21,910 nt of DNA from a virus, in IMG/VR virus record IMGVR_UViG_3300007734_000471, positions 1 to 21,910 of that record; one strand, 5' to 3'. The translations under genes and the position numbers were made by a program. Below, one piece after another: positions 1 to 6,905 of this stretch (positions are counted from its first letter, which is position 1; each line of letters begins with the position of its first letter). Below the pieces are notes generated by a model. That model was not told the DNA's origin. It did no database searches and saw only the letters and a program-made list of their open reading frames with translations.

Positions 1-19
1 TCAGGTAATTTGAGGCCAT
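1..19 (-). CDS. Start of the next virion-module gene, cut by the window edge
   Basis: Only the first six codons (ATG GCC TCA AAT TAC CTG, giving MASNYL) are inside the window. The start follows the DUF5856 stop by eight bases, and the sequence AGGA, which includes that stop codon, lies at a suitable distance as a ribosome site. In P22-like gene order the scaffold or coat protein comes after the portal, so one of these is a reasonable guess. Six residues cannot show it. Confidence 0.5.
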
Positions 20-27
20 GATTTTTC

Positions 28-390
28 CTATGCCAGATATTTGAGTTTGTACAATGTCCTGGCGTACAACTCAATGATGTTGTCGATGAGTTGCTGCAAC
101 GCGCTATCAGACTTATCCACAACGTCATACCGGACGGATTCGATCTCTTGCATCTGATCTTCCAGAAACTCAATGATGTTGCCTGTCTTCTTGGCAGACA
201 TCAGCGAGATCGGGCCGATCAGACCGTAGCGGCCTTGGTAGGCTTCGGCAAAGTCGTCCGCAACGCCCACGACACGCTCGTAGAAGATGTTCAGCGCAAC
301 GTGCTTAGCGTAGCTGCGGGTATTAAGATGCACAGAATGCGCCACATCCCGCGCTAGAAACAGCATCCCTAGAAAGTCGTTGCATTTCAT
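28..390 (-). CDS. DUF5856 family phage protein
   Basis: A 120-residue protein resembling DUF5856, a family of short phage proteins often found near portal genes. Residues 18-55 carry the recognisable pattern: H18, H21, S26-Y27, H30, Y37, E49, then QGRYG at 52-56. Helical His/Asp/Glu/Tyr spacing of this kind recalls small helical-bundle metal proteins, but that comparison is inference and no function is established here. The C-terminal half (about 75-115) is predicted helical and acidic. The start ATG overlaps the portal stop as ATGA, so translation is probably coupled to portal. There is no signal peptide or membrane segment. The family call is from memory of the pattern, not from a search. 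Confidence 0.72.
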   Translation of the reverse strand: MKCNDFLGMLFLARDVAHSVHLNTRSYAKHVALNIFYERVVGVADDFAEAYQGRYGLIGPISLMSAKKTGNIIEFLEDQMQEIESVRYDVVDKSDSALQQLIDNIIELYARTLYKLKYLA

Positions 391-2576
391 TGCGGCAGTC
401 CTTGCGGTGGCATCTGACCCATGTCAGGCGGCGGCATCATTTCCATAGGCATGGACTGCTCACGCATCACCGGCATCATCTGGCTTTGCGATTCGATTGC
501 CGCAGCAACCACGCCCATTGCAATATCTTGAATCTGCTCTTCGCTCATCCCGGATTGCGTTGCAGAGATCCGTTTGGTTTCGGCATCGTAGGCTTTGACC
601 TGGCTATCAAACTCTTTGACCCTAAGCGTTTGGGCTTCCATCGACTGACTGACGTTTTGCAGCATCGCTTGCATCTGCTGCATCTCTTGAGCCATCCCCT
701 GCATCTGCTGGTTAGCCGCTTGCAGCGCCGGGTCGTCCTCGTTGGACAACAGCTTGGGATCGATCGTTTTGGCTAACCGTGCGGCCATTTCCTGCGCCCC
801 CGGCCAATCCATGTGCTTGACAAACAAGTCGCCAGCCACGGCCCACAGTTGCGGGTTGCCTTGCAAGAGCCGCGACATGGCATCCAGCGACTCCTGCCGC
901 TTGGTCATGTAGCTTGGGCCGGTCGTGACCGCAACATCGTACTTGCCGACGTTGGGGTTGTAGATCTTCTTGATGACGATGCCCGCCTCGTTCTGAATCC
1001 GCTTGACCGGCATGGGCTGCATCGGGTCAATCATGGCTTGTTCTGTCTCGCCGTCGATGCCAATGATGCGGGCGATGCGCTGCGTGTCGTAGATCTTCGG
1101 GATCAGATCAACCAGTTGCCGCGTGGCGTACCGGATCGCCCGCGCCAGGTTGTCAACATAGTGGTAGGTGCCGGTGTCGGACTGCTTCTCGCGGGCCAGA
1201 ATCGCCCGTCCCGACCGCTCGTTGCTGGTGGCCCCAAGGCTTGAGTCGTACTGCCCGGTCGACGACTTGATGTCGTCTGCCGCGCCCGCTTTGGCTTGCA
1301 ACAGGCCGCTTGAGGCCATCGGAGGTTGTGACCGTGCTGGCAACGGCAGCGGCCCGCCTTGGCCGTCGGTCACATCGGGGTTGACCTCAAGGTAGGGCCA
1401 GTTGTTGATGTTGGCCGTCTTCCACTGCTGCTCGTAGCCCTCAAACTGACCGCCGTAGCCGATAAACGGTGCCTTGGGTGCCAGCGCCAGCATTTCGGCC
1501 TCTTGGCTGACCCAGTAGTTGTACATCCGTTGCGCGTCCTTGGCGTTTCGCACCAAACCGCTGATGTACATCCGCCGATCTATCTCAAATTCGTTGCCAA
1601 TCACGCGGATAACGGGGATGTATTTGCCCGCCCAATCGCGCTCTTCCAGCACCTCAAACCCGTTGGTTTTGCACCATTTGACCGTGCGAACGTCTACATC
1701 GCGGGTCTTTACGGCTTGCAAACCCATCATTTCAATTTGCTTTGCCTCGGGCGAACCCGCCATTGCGGTCATTCCACCGGCGTACTGGTTCAGTTTCTTG
1801 GCTTCGTGCTTGATGTAGAAGTACTCGGCAATCCGCACCGTGTCTTGGTTAATCCACGCATTCAGTTGCCCATCGCCCACACCGTAGGCAAGGCTGGACA
1901 GGGGCGAGGCATCGGGGAACTCGCGTTCGTATTCTTCGGTGGTCAACTCTTGGTTGATGAAGCACCACTCGGCATCCGAGCCGCACGGGTCTTGGATCGT
2001 CGGATCCATGTACACGCTGAATGAGTCCCGAATGCGCCCGATCCGCAGATCCTGTTCAAAGGTGTTGTCGTCGCAGTACTCGGTCAGAATGCGGAAGTAC
2101 CCCTCGCCAAACGTGACCTGGTTGTCGCAGGCCGTGTCGTAAGCAACATCGGCATCCGAGATGTACTCAATGTGCCGCACCAGACCGTTGAATATCTCCG
2201 CGACCTCAACGTCGGCCTTGTCGTCCGCCGGGATGACCTTCCCGCTGGGCCGGTTCTGGCGCTGGTCGTTGGTCACTTGCAGCACATGCTGCGGCAGCTT
2301 GTTGATCGTCAGGCAGGGCCGAGCGTTGATCGTCTGGCCTTGCACCGAGCCACGGGTCGCCAGCACATCGGCGGGCCATTGCCACTGGTTGTCGGGAGAG
2401 GCCGCACGAAAGCGCAGGTCGTCCAGTTCGTCCTCACGCGAGTCCGAGTAGGCAGAGATTGCCATCGTCAGCCGGGTACGCATGGTCGCCAGCATCTCGC
2501 CGTTGCCACGGTCGGACTTCGTGCCGCCGCTTGCAACCGCGCCTGCTTCGTTGATGCCGGTGTCTTGATAGGCCAC
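387..2576 (-). CDS. P22-like portal protein
   Basis: A 729-residue portal, close to the 725 residues of P22 gp1. Portals form the dodecameric ring at one capsid vertex through which DNA is packaged and ejected. The N-terminal half has the P22-type pattern: a helical start with DELDDLRFRAA near 50, a conserved RPCLTINKLPQHV stretch near 87-99 followed by QRQNRP, and GEGYFRI near 157. The C-terminal region (about 615-680) is Gln/Met-rich and heptad-like, matching the helical barrel of P22 portals, and it ends in a Met/Pro/Gln tail. The start is GTG at 2574-2576, sharing one base with the preceding stop (TAGTG). No in-frame ATG lies near this point. The family assignment is strong; the detailed domain limits are approximate. 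Confidence 0.93.
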   Translation of the reverse strand: MAYQDTGINEAGAVASGGTKSDRGNGEMLATMRTRLTMAISAYSDSREDELDDLRFRAASPDNQWQWPADVLATRGSVQGQTINARPCLTINKLPQHVLQVTNDQRQNRPSGKVIPADDKADVEVAEIFNGLVRHIEYISDADVAYDTACDNQVTFGEGYFRILTEYCDDNTFEQDLRIGRIRDSFSVYMDPTIQDPCGSDAEWCFINQELTTEEYEREFPDASPLSSLAYGVGDGQLNAWINQDTVRIAEYFYIKHEAKKLNQYAGGMTAMAGSPEAKQIEMMGLQAVKTRDVDVRTVKWCKTNGFEVLEERDWAGKYIPVIRVIGNEFEIDRRMYISGLVRNAKDAQRMYNYWVSQEAEMLALAPKAPFIGYGGQFEGYEQQWKTANINNWPYLEVNPDVTDGQGGPLPLPARSQPPMASSGLLQAKAGAADDIKSSTGQYDSSLGATSNERSGRAILAREKQSDTGTYHYVDNLARAIRYATRQLVDLIPKIYDTQRIARIIGIDGETEQAMIDPMQPMPVKRIQNEAGIVIKKIYNPNVGKYDVAVTTGPSYMTKRQESLDAMSRLLQGNPQLWAVAGDLFVKHMDWPGAQEMAARLAKTIDPKLLSNEDDPALQAANQQMQGMAQEMQQMQAMLQNVSQSMEAQTLRVKEFDSQVKAYDAETKRISATQSGMSEEQIQDIAMGVVAAAIESQSQMMPVMREQSMPMEMMPPPDMGQMPPQGLPQ

Positions 2577-2920
2577 TATTTAGCCGCCCCGTAGGATTCA
2601 ACGTCTTGTTCCATAATCTTGTGCATTCGTTGTTCCGCCGCCAGAGCGTCTTTCACCGACTTGTACTCTGGAAAGGTTACGCCGCTTTTGGTTGCAAACT
2701 TCATCGCTTGCGGTACGTCCCTGACTTCGCCATGCCAATACGTCGGGAGAATCATTGCGCCGCCGCTTGGCGTATCCACAACAGAACCCATGAACGTAGT
2801 GGTCGAGCCATCCGCGTTCTTCAACCCCGTGCCGCCGGTTAAATGGTTGCGATGATATTGCAAAGCCGCCTGTTCATTAGGCGTGAACTTTGAAATATCA
2901 ACGAATTTCGGATCAGCCAC
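2576..2920 (-). CDS. Small phage protein between terminase and portal
   Basis: A 114-residue protein of unknown function. It starts at GTG (2918-2920), eight bases before the end of the upstream 49-residue gene, and its TAG shares a base with the portal start. This tight packing argues that it is a real late gene. The middle is Gly/Thr-rich and probably beta-structured (LTGGTGLKNADGSTTTFMGS). The C-terminal third (from about 80) looks helical and charged. Proteins of this general kind, with a 'hydroxyl-rich middle plus EYKSVKDAL-type helix', occur next to portals in related podoviruses. I recognise the context, not a named family. A role in packaging or virion assembly is inference from position. 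Confidence 0.7.
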   Translation of the reverse strand: MADPKFVDISKFTPNEQAALQYHRNHLTGGTGLKNADGSTTTFMGSVVDTPSGGAMILPTYWHGEVRDVPQAMKFATKSGVTFPEYKSVKDALAAEQRMHKIMEQDVESYGAAK

Positions 2921-3062
2921 GCCCTGCCTTCTTTTTCATCATCGCGCCGCGTTTGACCGCGTAGGCAACCGCCACCGCTTCTTTCACCGGCTTGCCCGCA
3001 GCTACTTCGGCCTTGATGTTCTTACGAAAGGCGGCGGGTGACTTCGATTTGACCAATGGCAT
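2913..3062 (-). CDS. 49-residue basic phage protein
   Basis: A tiny reading frame starting MPLVKSKSPAAFRKNIKAEV and ending in a Lys/Arg-rich tail (VKRGAMMKKKAGRG). Very similar short proteins recur across many phages, usually beside the terminase or portal, so the amino-acid pattern rather than length supports it. It starts at ATG 3062, two bases after the preceding stop at 3065, and overlaps the next GTG start by eight bases. It has no Cys, no membrane segment and a strong positive charge. DNA binding or packing is plausible from charge alone, but no function is established. Confidence 0.8.
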   Translation of the reverse strand: MPLVKSKSPAAFRKNIKAEVAAGKPVKEAVAVAYAVKRGAMMKKKAGRG

Positions 3063-3064
3063 GG

Positions 3065-3211
3065 CTACCTCTTCTTCGCGGTTTTGGCCGACTGCTTGAA
3101 CGCCTTGGCAGTCGGTGCGCCTGGGGAACCTGGCTTACGCATCTTCTCTTTGCTGCCTGCGGCTATCCGGTCTTGCTTGGCGTTGATGTTGGCATAGAGT
3201 CCGGCTTTCAT
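3065..3211 (-). CDS. 48-residue basic phage protein
   Basis: A tiny reading frame whose ATG immediately follows the terminase TAA (TAAATG). The protein begins MKAGLYANINAKQDRIAAGS, continues KEKMRKPGSPGAPTAKAFK and ends KTAKKR. This LYANINAKRxRIxAGS...EKMRKPGxxGAPTAxAF pattern is a recurrent small phage protein that I recognise from other phage genomes, where it has no assigned function. The C-terminal half is Lys/Ala-rich and probably disordered or helical. Its place between terminase and portal and its net positive charge suggest a virion or packaging accessory role. That is inference. Confidence 0.82.
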   Translation of the reverse strand: MKAGLYANINAKQDRIAAGSKEKMRKPGSPGAPTAKAFKQSAKTAKKR

Positions 3212-4561
3212 TTAAGCACCCATCCAAGAGGTTGCACCGCGATTGATGTTTTGGGTTGGCATAACGTGCTTGCGCTGCGCTTTGGCATCGGTCTTGATGA
3301 TGCCGGGGAACAGTTTGGTCATGGCCCAGACGAAGGCATCGGCGCGGTTCGGGCTGCGTTCGCCCGTGTACCCGTTTGTCGTCATGGAGCAAAGTTCGTC
3401 CTCAAGCTCGGGGAACATGCCGCCGAACCGGATCTTGCCCTGTTCAGTCAATGCCGAAACGGGTTCCGCTCTCACCGCTTTACCTCTGCTTGCGTTGATT
3501 AACTCGCATTTCAGGTACGGATTTGCGCTTTTTATCACATGTCTGACCATTTCGCCACCATAATTCTTCTCAGCCACCACCAAATCGGCTGCGTGACGGT
3601 CATAAGCGGTCGCTACGACATTGGCCCAGACGCTTGGACCAGCCTTCATTGTGCAGTCCTCGAGGACGTAGGCACGACCGTCAATGCCCAGACCGGCAAC
3701 AATGATTCCGATCTCGTCGTTCCCGGCGTTGTCGGTGTCCCCGCTGCCGGAGGGATCGACTGCCACTACCACCCGCAGCATATCGGGAAGCCCAGAGGTT
3801 TCGCGGTGGGTGTCGATCATTTCGACGTTCCAAAGAGCACCAGCGGCTATGTCAGCAAACTTGCCTTCCAAGAACCGCAAGCGCATCCGAGCCGGAAGGT
3901 TCTCCAGTTCCTTGATGTAATCGGGCGGGAGGTTCTCGAGGTTGTCTCGAGGATTGATGGTCATCATTGAGAAGTTGAGCAGGTCAGCCAGGGCTTTGCC
4001 CGACTCCGGTTCGATCTTTCGGACGAACATCTTGTACGTCCAATGGGCCATTGAAGGAGGGTTACAGTCGTAGAACGCCTTCAGGCGCATCTGTCGTTGC
4101 TGGTTGCCCACTACTGCCACGCAGTTCTGCGCGAGGCGGGTGATCGCCATGTTTCGGGCCGACAAGGGGATCTGGCTGCATTCGTTGAAGAAGATCGTGG
4201 CGTATTCCTGCCCGAGAATCTTCTCAGTCCTGTCTTTGTCGTCCAACCCGCCGAACCAGATCTGGGAACCGTTTGGCAGGGTTGCGTACCAGTCGGTCTT
4301 GTCGATAACGTAGGTGAGTTGCGGGAAGCAAAGCGCCATCACCTTCGGAAAGGTGTCGAGAATGACCGAGGATTTGACGTGGTTGAACCGAAACCGCAGG
4401 ACAACGTGCCTGCTCTTGGGTGCCAGGGTTGCCCTGATTATGAGCGCCCTAAGCGCAACAAATGTCTTCCCTGACCTTGACCCACCGACAAGCATCACAT
4501 GCTTGGCATCGCCGGTCATCAGCCCTGTGGCCCTGCTTTGGGCTGCTGTGGCGTTAAACAA
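3212..4561 (-). CDS. Terminase large subunit (ATPase plus nuclease)
   Basis: The 449-residue motor that pumps DNA into the procapsid and cuts the concatemer. Walker A is GGSRSGKT at 26-33. Walker B is about 121-127 (ATIFFNE, catalytic Glu 127). The coupling motif is near YDCNPPS at 164-170. The RNase H-like nuclease follows: Asp269 in VVAVDPS, an acidic Glu331 in LVVAEKN, and Asp408 in NRADAFVWA. Length and motif order fit the TerL family and all key residues are present. The start overlaps the upstream small gene by eight bases. The phage is likely a headful packager, judged from the P22-like portal, but TerL alone does not decide that. Confidence 0.96.
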   Translation of the reverse strand: MFNATAAQSRATGLMTGDAKHVMLVGGSRSGKTFVALRALIIRATLAPKSRHVVLRFRFNHVKSSVILDTFPKVMALCFPQLTYVIDKTDWYATLPNGSQIWFGGLDDKDRTEKILGQEYATIFFNECSQIPLSARNMAITRLAQNCVAVVGNQQRQMRLKAFYDCNPPSMAHWTYKMFVRKIEPESGKALADLLNFSMMTINPRDNLENLPPDYIKELENLPARMRLRFLEGKFADIAAGALWNVEMIDTHRETSGLPDMLRVVVAVDPSGSGDTDNAGNDEIGIIVAGLGIDGRAYVLEDCTMKAGPSVWANVVATAYDRHAADLVVAEKNYGGEMVRHVIKSANPYLKCELINASRGKAVRAEPVSALTEQGKIRFGGMFPELEDELCSMTTNGYTGERSPNRADAFVWAMTKLFPGIIKTDAKAQRKHVMPTQNINRGATSWMGA

Positions 4562-4835
4562 GGTTGCTGTCTTCGTTGTTGATTTGGATCACTATTCCGG
4601 CGCCATCTTTGCCGGTAATTTCAGACCTTGCAAGTTTAGGGATATGGTATTCAATGGCTTTTAAAAACAATTCTGCGGCCTTGCCGGGATCTTCCGTTGC
4701 CACTTGGCCCAGCCAGATCTCAAAGTTGCCCACATTACGCTGGGCAATCAATGCAATGGCTTCACGCACGTCTTGTGTGCTTTTGTTCGGCTTACCTTGC
4801 CGAGAACCGCCGCCGGTCTTTATTCCTTTTGCCAT
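4554..4835 (-). CDS. Probable terminase small subunit
   Basis: A 93-residue protein directly upstream of, and overlapping, the large terminase. The basic Gly-rich N-terminus (GGGSRQGKPNKSTQDVREAI) resembles DUF5681-type or small-terminase-type DNA-binding starts. The middle is helical (about 20-70), and a short segment KLARSEITGKDG precedes a hydrophobic beta-like tail. Small terminases recognise the packaging start site and recruit the motor. The call rests mainly on position and on this pattern; sequence similarity among small terminases is poor. It starts at ATG 4833-4835 with only a weak purine-rich ribosome site. Confidence 0.7.
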   Translation of the reverse strand: MAKGIKTGGGSRQGKPNKSTQDVREAIALIAQRNVGNFEIWLGQVATEDPGKAAELFLKAIEYHIPKLARSEITGKDGAGIVIQINNEDSNLV

Positions 4836-4891
4836 AAGTCTTTGTGGCTCTTAATCGCTGTTTGTCATAAGAACGAGTGTAACCGCTAACT

Positions 4892-5185
4892 TCATTTCTT
4901 GTTTCTTGCCGAAATTGCCGCAGCTTTAGACTTAGCATCGGACTTGCTGCTTGCCCCCCATGCTTTCAGAGACAGTAAAAGCCTTGTTGGTTCACCGTTG
5001 GGCTTCTTCTCTGGCCCCGGCATGTTGCCCATTCTAGCCAGAAAACTGGCGCGTCGGGGATTGTCGCCAGACTTGACCGGAGCTTTCAGGGTTCCGCCGG
5101 TTTCGGCTTTGTAGCTCGCTCGGCCCTTGGCGTTGAGGCCACCGGCAGGGTTTTTGCCTTCCTTGCGCGTCCAGGCAGCGGTCAT
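4892..5185 (-). CDS. DUF6321 family basic protein
   Basis: A 97-residue, very basic protein with the DUF6321 signature: AWTRKEGKNPAGGLNAKGRA at 4-23, then YKAETGGTLKAPV, NPRRASFLARMGNMPGP and RLLLSLKAWGASSK. The family is common in phages near terminase genes and has no established function. Lys/Arg content is high throughout and the C-terminus is Lys/Ala-rich. It is the first gene after the leader with promoter and hairpin at 5209-5370, and GAGG lies upstream of the ATG. A DNA-binding or capsid-internal role would fit its charge, but this is inference. Confidence 0.85.
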   Translation of the reverse strand: MTAAWTRKEGKNPAGGLNAKGRASYKAETGGTLKAPVKSGDNPRRASFLARMGNMPGPEKKPNGEPTRLLLSLKAWGASSKSDAKSKAAAISARNKK

Positions 5186-5208
5186 TGTTGCCTCAATTTC
5201 TGGTCATC

Positions 5209-5256
5209 AAAAGAATCCGGGGGCTATAGCTGCGCCCACGGGCAGCAGTCCCCGGA
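5209..5256 (-). terminator. Hairpin with T-rich tract in the late leader (terminator or attenuator)
   Basis: On the minus strand TCCGGGG (5222-5216 partner region at 5249-5256) pairs with CCCCGGA, and an inner stem CTGC-GCCC pairs with GGGC-GCAG around a GTG loop with one bulge. It is followed by TTCTTTT (5215-5209). A GC-rich stem followed by a U-rich tract is the usual form of an intrinsic terminator. The interrupted T run makes it weaker than a textbook case. It lies about 90 bases after the candidate promoter and 24 bases before the DUF6321 start. Confidence 0.6.
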
Positions 5257-5341
5257 CACAGCGCGTCGGGAAGGGGAGTTTTCCAGCGCGGTGGGCAAGC
5301 GCGAGGGGAGTCGCGCAAATAAGGGTTGCGGTCATTTTCTG

Positions 5342-5370
5342 AGGGTATTCTCCCAAAAAATAGATGTCAA
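5342..5370 (-). promoter_or_regulatory. Candidate promoter for the packaging/late operon
   Basis: A perfect -35 box TTGACA (5370-5365) overlaps the stop codon of the VRR-NUC gene. Seventeen bases further is TACCCT (5347-5342), a poor -10 match (3 of 6). A consensus -35 with a weak -10 can mean an activated promoter or simply chance. Its place in the only sizeable gap (181 bases) of the leftward block, just ahead of the packaging genes, supports a real promoter. Confidence 0.5.
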
Positions 5371-5648
5371 GCGAGGAATTTCATCGTTTTCACGGTTGAT
5401 TCGACTCCTGCCAGATCCCGAACGATTGCGCGACAGCCTTTCCAAGTAGCGGCGAATTCGACCTGGTCTTGGGTTTCCTTGCCTTTTGGCATTTTGACTT
5501 CGACCAGCCATGTGATACCGTCTGTTGCCACCAAGAGGTCAGGCACTCCTTTGCCCAAAGGGGCCAGCGATAACACGCTGCAACCCAATTTCTTAAAGAA
5601 ATCAACGATTTCTCCGTGATTCCCGTCTACTCTAGCAGCCCACCGCAT
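5367..5648 (-). CDS. VRR-NUC-like nuclease
   Basis: A 93-residue protein with the core of a small VRR-NUC/restriction-like nuclease: an early E13 (HGEIVDFFKKLG), GVPDLLVA near 34-41 (the catalytic Asp region), and VEVKMPKGKETQDQVEF (the ExK pair followed by a Gln). Stand-alone VRR-NUC proteins of phages cut branched DNA such as Holliday junctions or flaps, which suits a recombination/packaging boundary. The fold and PD-(D/E)xK residues are all present and the length is usual for the stand-alone type. It starts at ATG 5646-5648 with GAGGGA upstream and overlaps the preceding Ref-like gene by 22 bases. Confidence 0.86.
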   Translation of the reverse strand: MRWAARVDGNHGEIVDFFKKLGCSVLSLAPLGKGVPDLLVATDGITWLVEVKMPKGKETQDQVEFAATWKGCRAIVRDLAGVESTVKTMKFLA

Positions 5649-5917
5649 AATTCCCTCGTCTTTTCCAGTAATTCCATTTCCGTCCCGTACCGGGCCTCGA
5701 ATTCCCGCCGCCAGGGATGCCGACTAACCGCTTCAGCCGTGTTTATCAGTCCCCTGTGATGGATCTGGCACAGTCCCAGCACAAAATCCTCGCCAATGCG
5801 CCTACCGCCGCGCAGGAGATGATGGATCTCGCAGGGGCTATCTACCCCTTCACCGTGACACACAATGCAGCCAGCCGCTCTTACAGCGTTCTGGAAGCGT
5901 TTCTGCTTGTTGGTCAC
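5627..5917 (-). CDS. Ref-like HNH nuclease
   Basis: A 96-residue protein resembling the nuclease domain of phage P1 Ref, a RecA-dependent HNH endonuclease. Seen here: CIVC at 17-20, CEIHHLLRGGRR at 29-40, LCQIHHRG at 49-56 and HPWRREFEARYG at 67-78, the usual Ref spacing of metal-binding Cys/His and catalytic His. P1 Ref has an extra basic N-terminal region that is absent here, so RecA dependence cannot be assumed. I chose the GTG start at 5917, because GTGA overlaps the upstream stop, like other joints of this block. A longer in-frame ATG at 5989 would overlap NinB by 76 bases. It sits between NinB and VRR-NUC, in a recombination set. Confidence 0.85.
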   Translation of the reverse strand: MTNKQKRFQNAVRAAGCIVCHGEGVDSPCEIHHLLRGGRRIGEDFVLGLCQIHHRGLINTAEAVSRHPWRREFEARYGTEMELLEKTRELCGGLLE

Positions 5918-6246
5918 GGAATCATGCTTTCTGGCGCTGGAATCTTGATGCCGGCATGATGCGATGCAGCATTGAGCCAGTCGAGCCATTCGCTAAAGCG
6001 GCGCTTTCCGTAGCGCGAAGTCCTGCGGCCTAGCATCACCATCCCGCCCTCGAGCCCTGGCGAGATCCGAGGCGAGGTTTCGCCCTCAAAAGCCGCCGTT
6101 AAAATGTCCTTCCATTCCTCGTCGGTTAGCGTGGTCATGGACCCGTTTATAGGCCATTGCTTCTGCGCGGCCCACGCTTGAAGGATGGGCCATTGCGCGG
6201 CGTTCTGTCCCGCGTTGCGTCTTTCCTCACAGACAAGGCAAATCAT
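5914..6246 (-). CDS. ninB: NinB (lambda Orf-like) recombination mediator, short N-terminus
   Basis: A 110-residue NinB-family protein. Lambda NinB/Orf is a recombination mediator that binds ssDNA and SSB and can help load recombinases. The family pattern is visible: QNAAQWPILQAWAAQKQW, then EEWKDILTAAFEG, PGLEGGMVMLGRRTSRYGKR and FSEWLDWLNA. Phage NinB proteins are usually about 140 residues. Here the ATG at 6244-6246 (ATGA overlap with the preceding stop) leaves about 30 N-terminal residues missing. A longer ATG start at 6351 would overlap the upstream gene by more than 100 bases, and that extra peptide does not look like a NinB N-terminus. The protein may be N-truncated yet still folded. 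Confidence 0.82.
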   Translation of the reverse strand: MICLVCEERRNAGQNAAQWPILQAWAAQKQWPINGSMTTLTDEEWKDILTAAFEGETSPRISPGLEGGMVMLGRRTSRYGKRRFSEWLDWLNAASHHAGIKIPAPESMIP

Positions 6247-6905
6247 GCTTTCGCCTCCAGCAATTTGTAATCGTGGAAAACCACGCCCAGACTCGCATCC
6301 CCGACCTTGCATGATCTTACCCAGACCTGCTTGCCGGACAGGTTGCGCCAATGTCCCCGACGGTCATGCAGTCTCGGGCTTGCGTGAGTGCCGCCTTGAG
6401 AAACCGTTTTCTCTTGTTTCGGTCCAATTTCTACCGTTGTCCAGTCAAACGAAATCGCAGGCTTTCCTTTTGCTTTTCTCTTTTTATTGATAAACGTATT
6501 TTTTGGCGTTGCTTTATAGCCAGTCGATGCGTCAGCTAATTTCATTAATGTAGCAACGACCATTCGATGCACCGGCATTAATTCATCATAAGTTACTTCT
6601 TTGTTTTTTCGATACAGACTAATTCCTGTTTCCTGCCGCACATACGCAAACGGTTCGAAATAACTTTTGTGCCACATCGAGCCGCCGCTTACAGTAACTG
6701 AATCCTCGCCTTGTACGAGCCACAAACAAAAATCTTTTCCTGACGAATCCAACCCAGCAATGCCGGTTCGATTAAACGGCAAGTGCATCACGATATTTGG
6801 ATCAACTGTTTGCTCTTGCATATATTCCATTTGCCCAACGTCAAACCACATCGCTTTTTCGGGTTCAGGGGAAAACCGGACCGCCTTTTGAATTAACGGA
6901 GTCAT
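6243..6905 (-). CDS. Unknown phage protein with C-terminal RRGHWR motif
   Basis: A 220-residue protein of unknown function. The start ATG at 6905 gives an ATGA overlap with the HTH gene. A longer version would run in the shadow of that gene and is rejected. Residues 1-140 are not recognised: a mixed alpha/beta segment with CLWLVQGEDSVTVSGGSMWH at 60-79. A basic linker KKRKAKGK (141-148) follows. The C-terminus (172-213) carries THASPRLHDRRGHWRNLSGK, VWVRSCKVGDAS and GVVFHDYKL, a tail I know from other phage and mobile-element proteins without assigned function. The N-terminal coding part is clearly more AT-rich than the C-terminal part, which suggests a mosaic. Confidence 0.78.
   Translation of the reverse strand: MTPLIQKAVRFSPEPEKAMWFDVGQMEYMQEQTVDPNIVMHLPFNRTGIAGLDSSGKDFCLWLVQGEDSVTVSGGSMWHKSYFEPFAYVRQETGISLYRKNKEVTYDELMPVHRMVVATLMKLADASTGYKATPKNTFINKKRKAKGKPAISFDWTTVEIGPKQEKTVSQGGTHASPRLHDRRGHWRNLSGKQVWVRSCKVGDASLGVVFHDYKLLEAKA

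Noticed and set aside
1359-2024. Long plus-strand open frame (221 codons) and others opposite the portal
   Set aside because: These are mirror frames of the high-GC portal gene, with no ribosome sites and no domain pattern.
6246-6351. Longer NinB start
   Set aside because: It would overlap the 220-residue gene by more than 100 bases, and the extra peptide does not resemble NinB N-termini.
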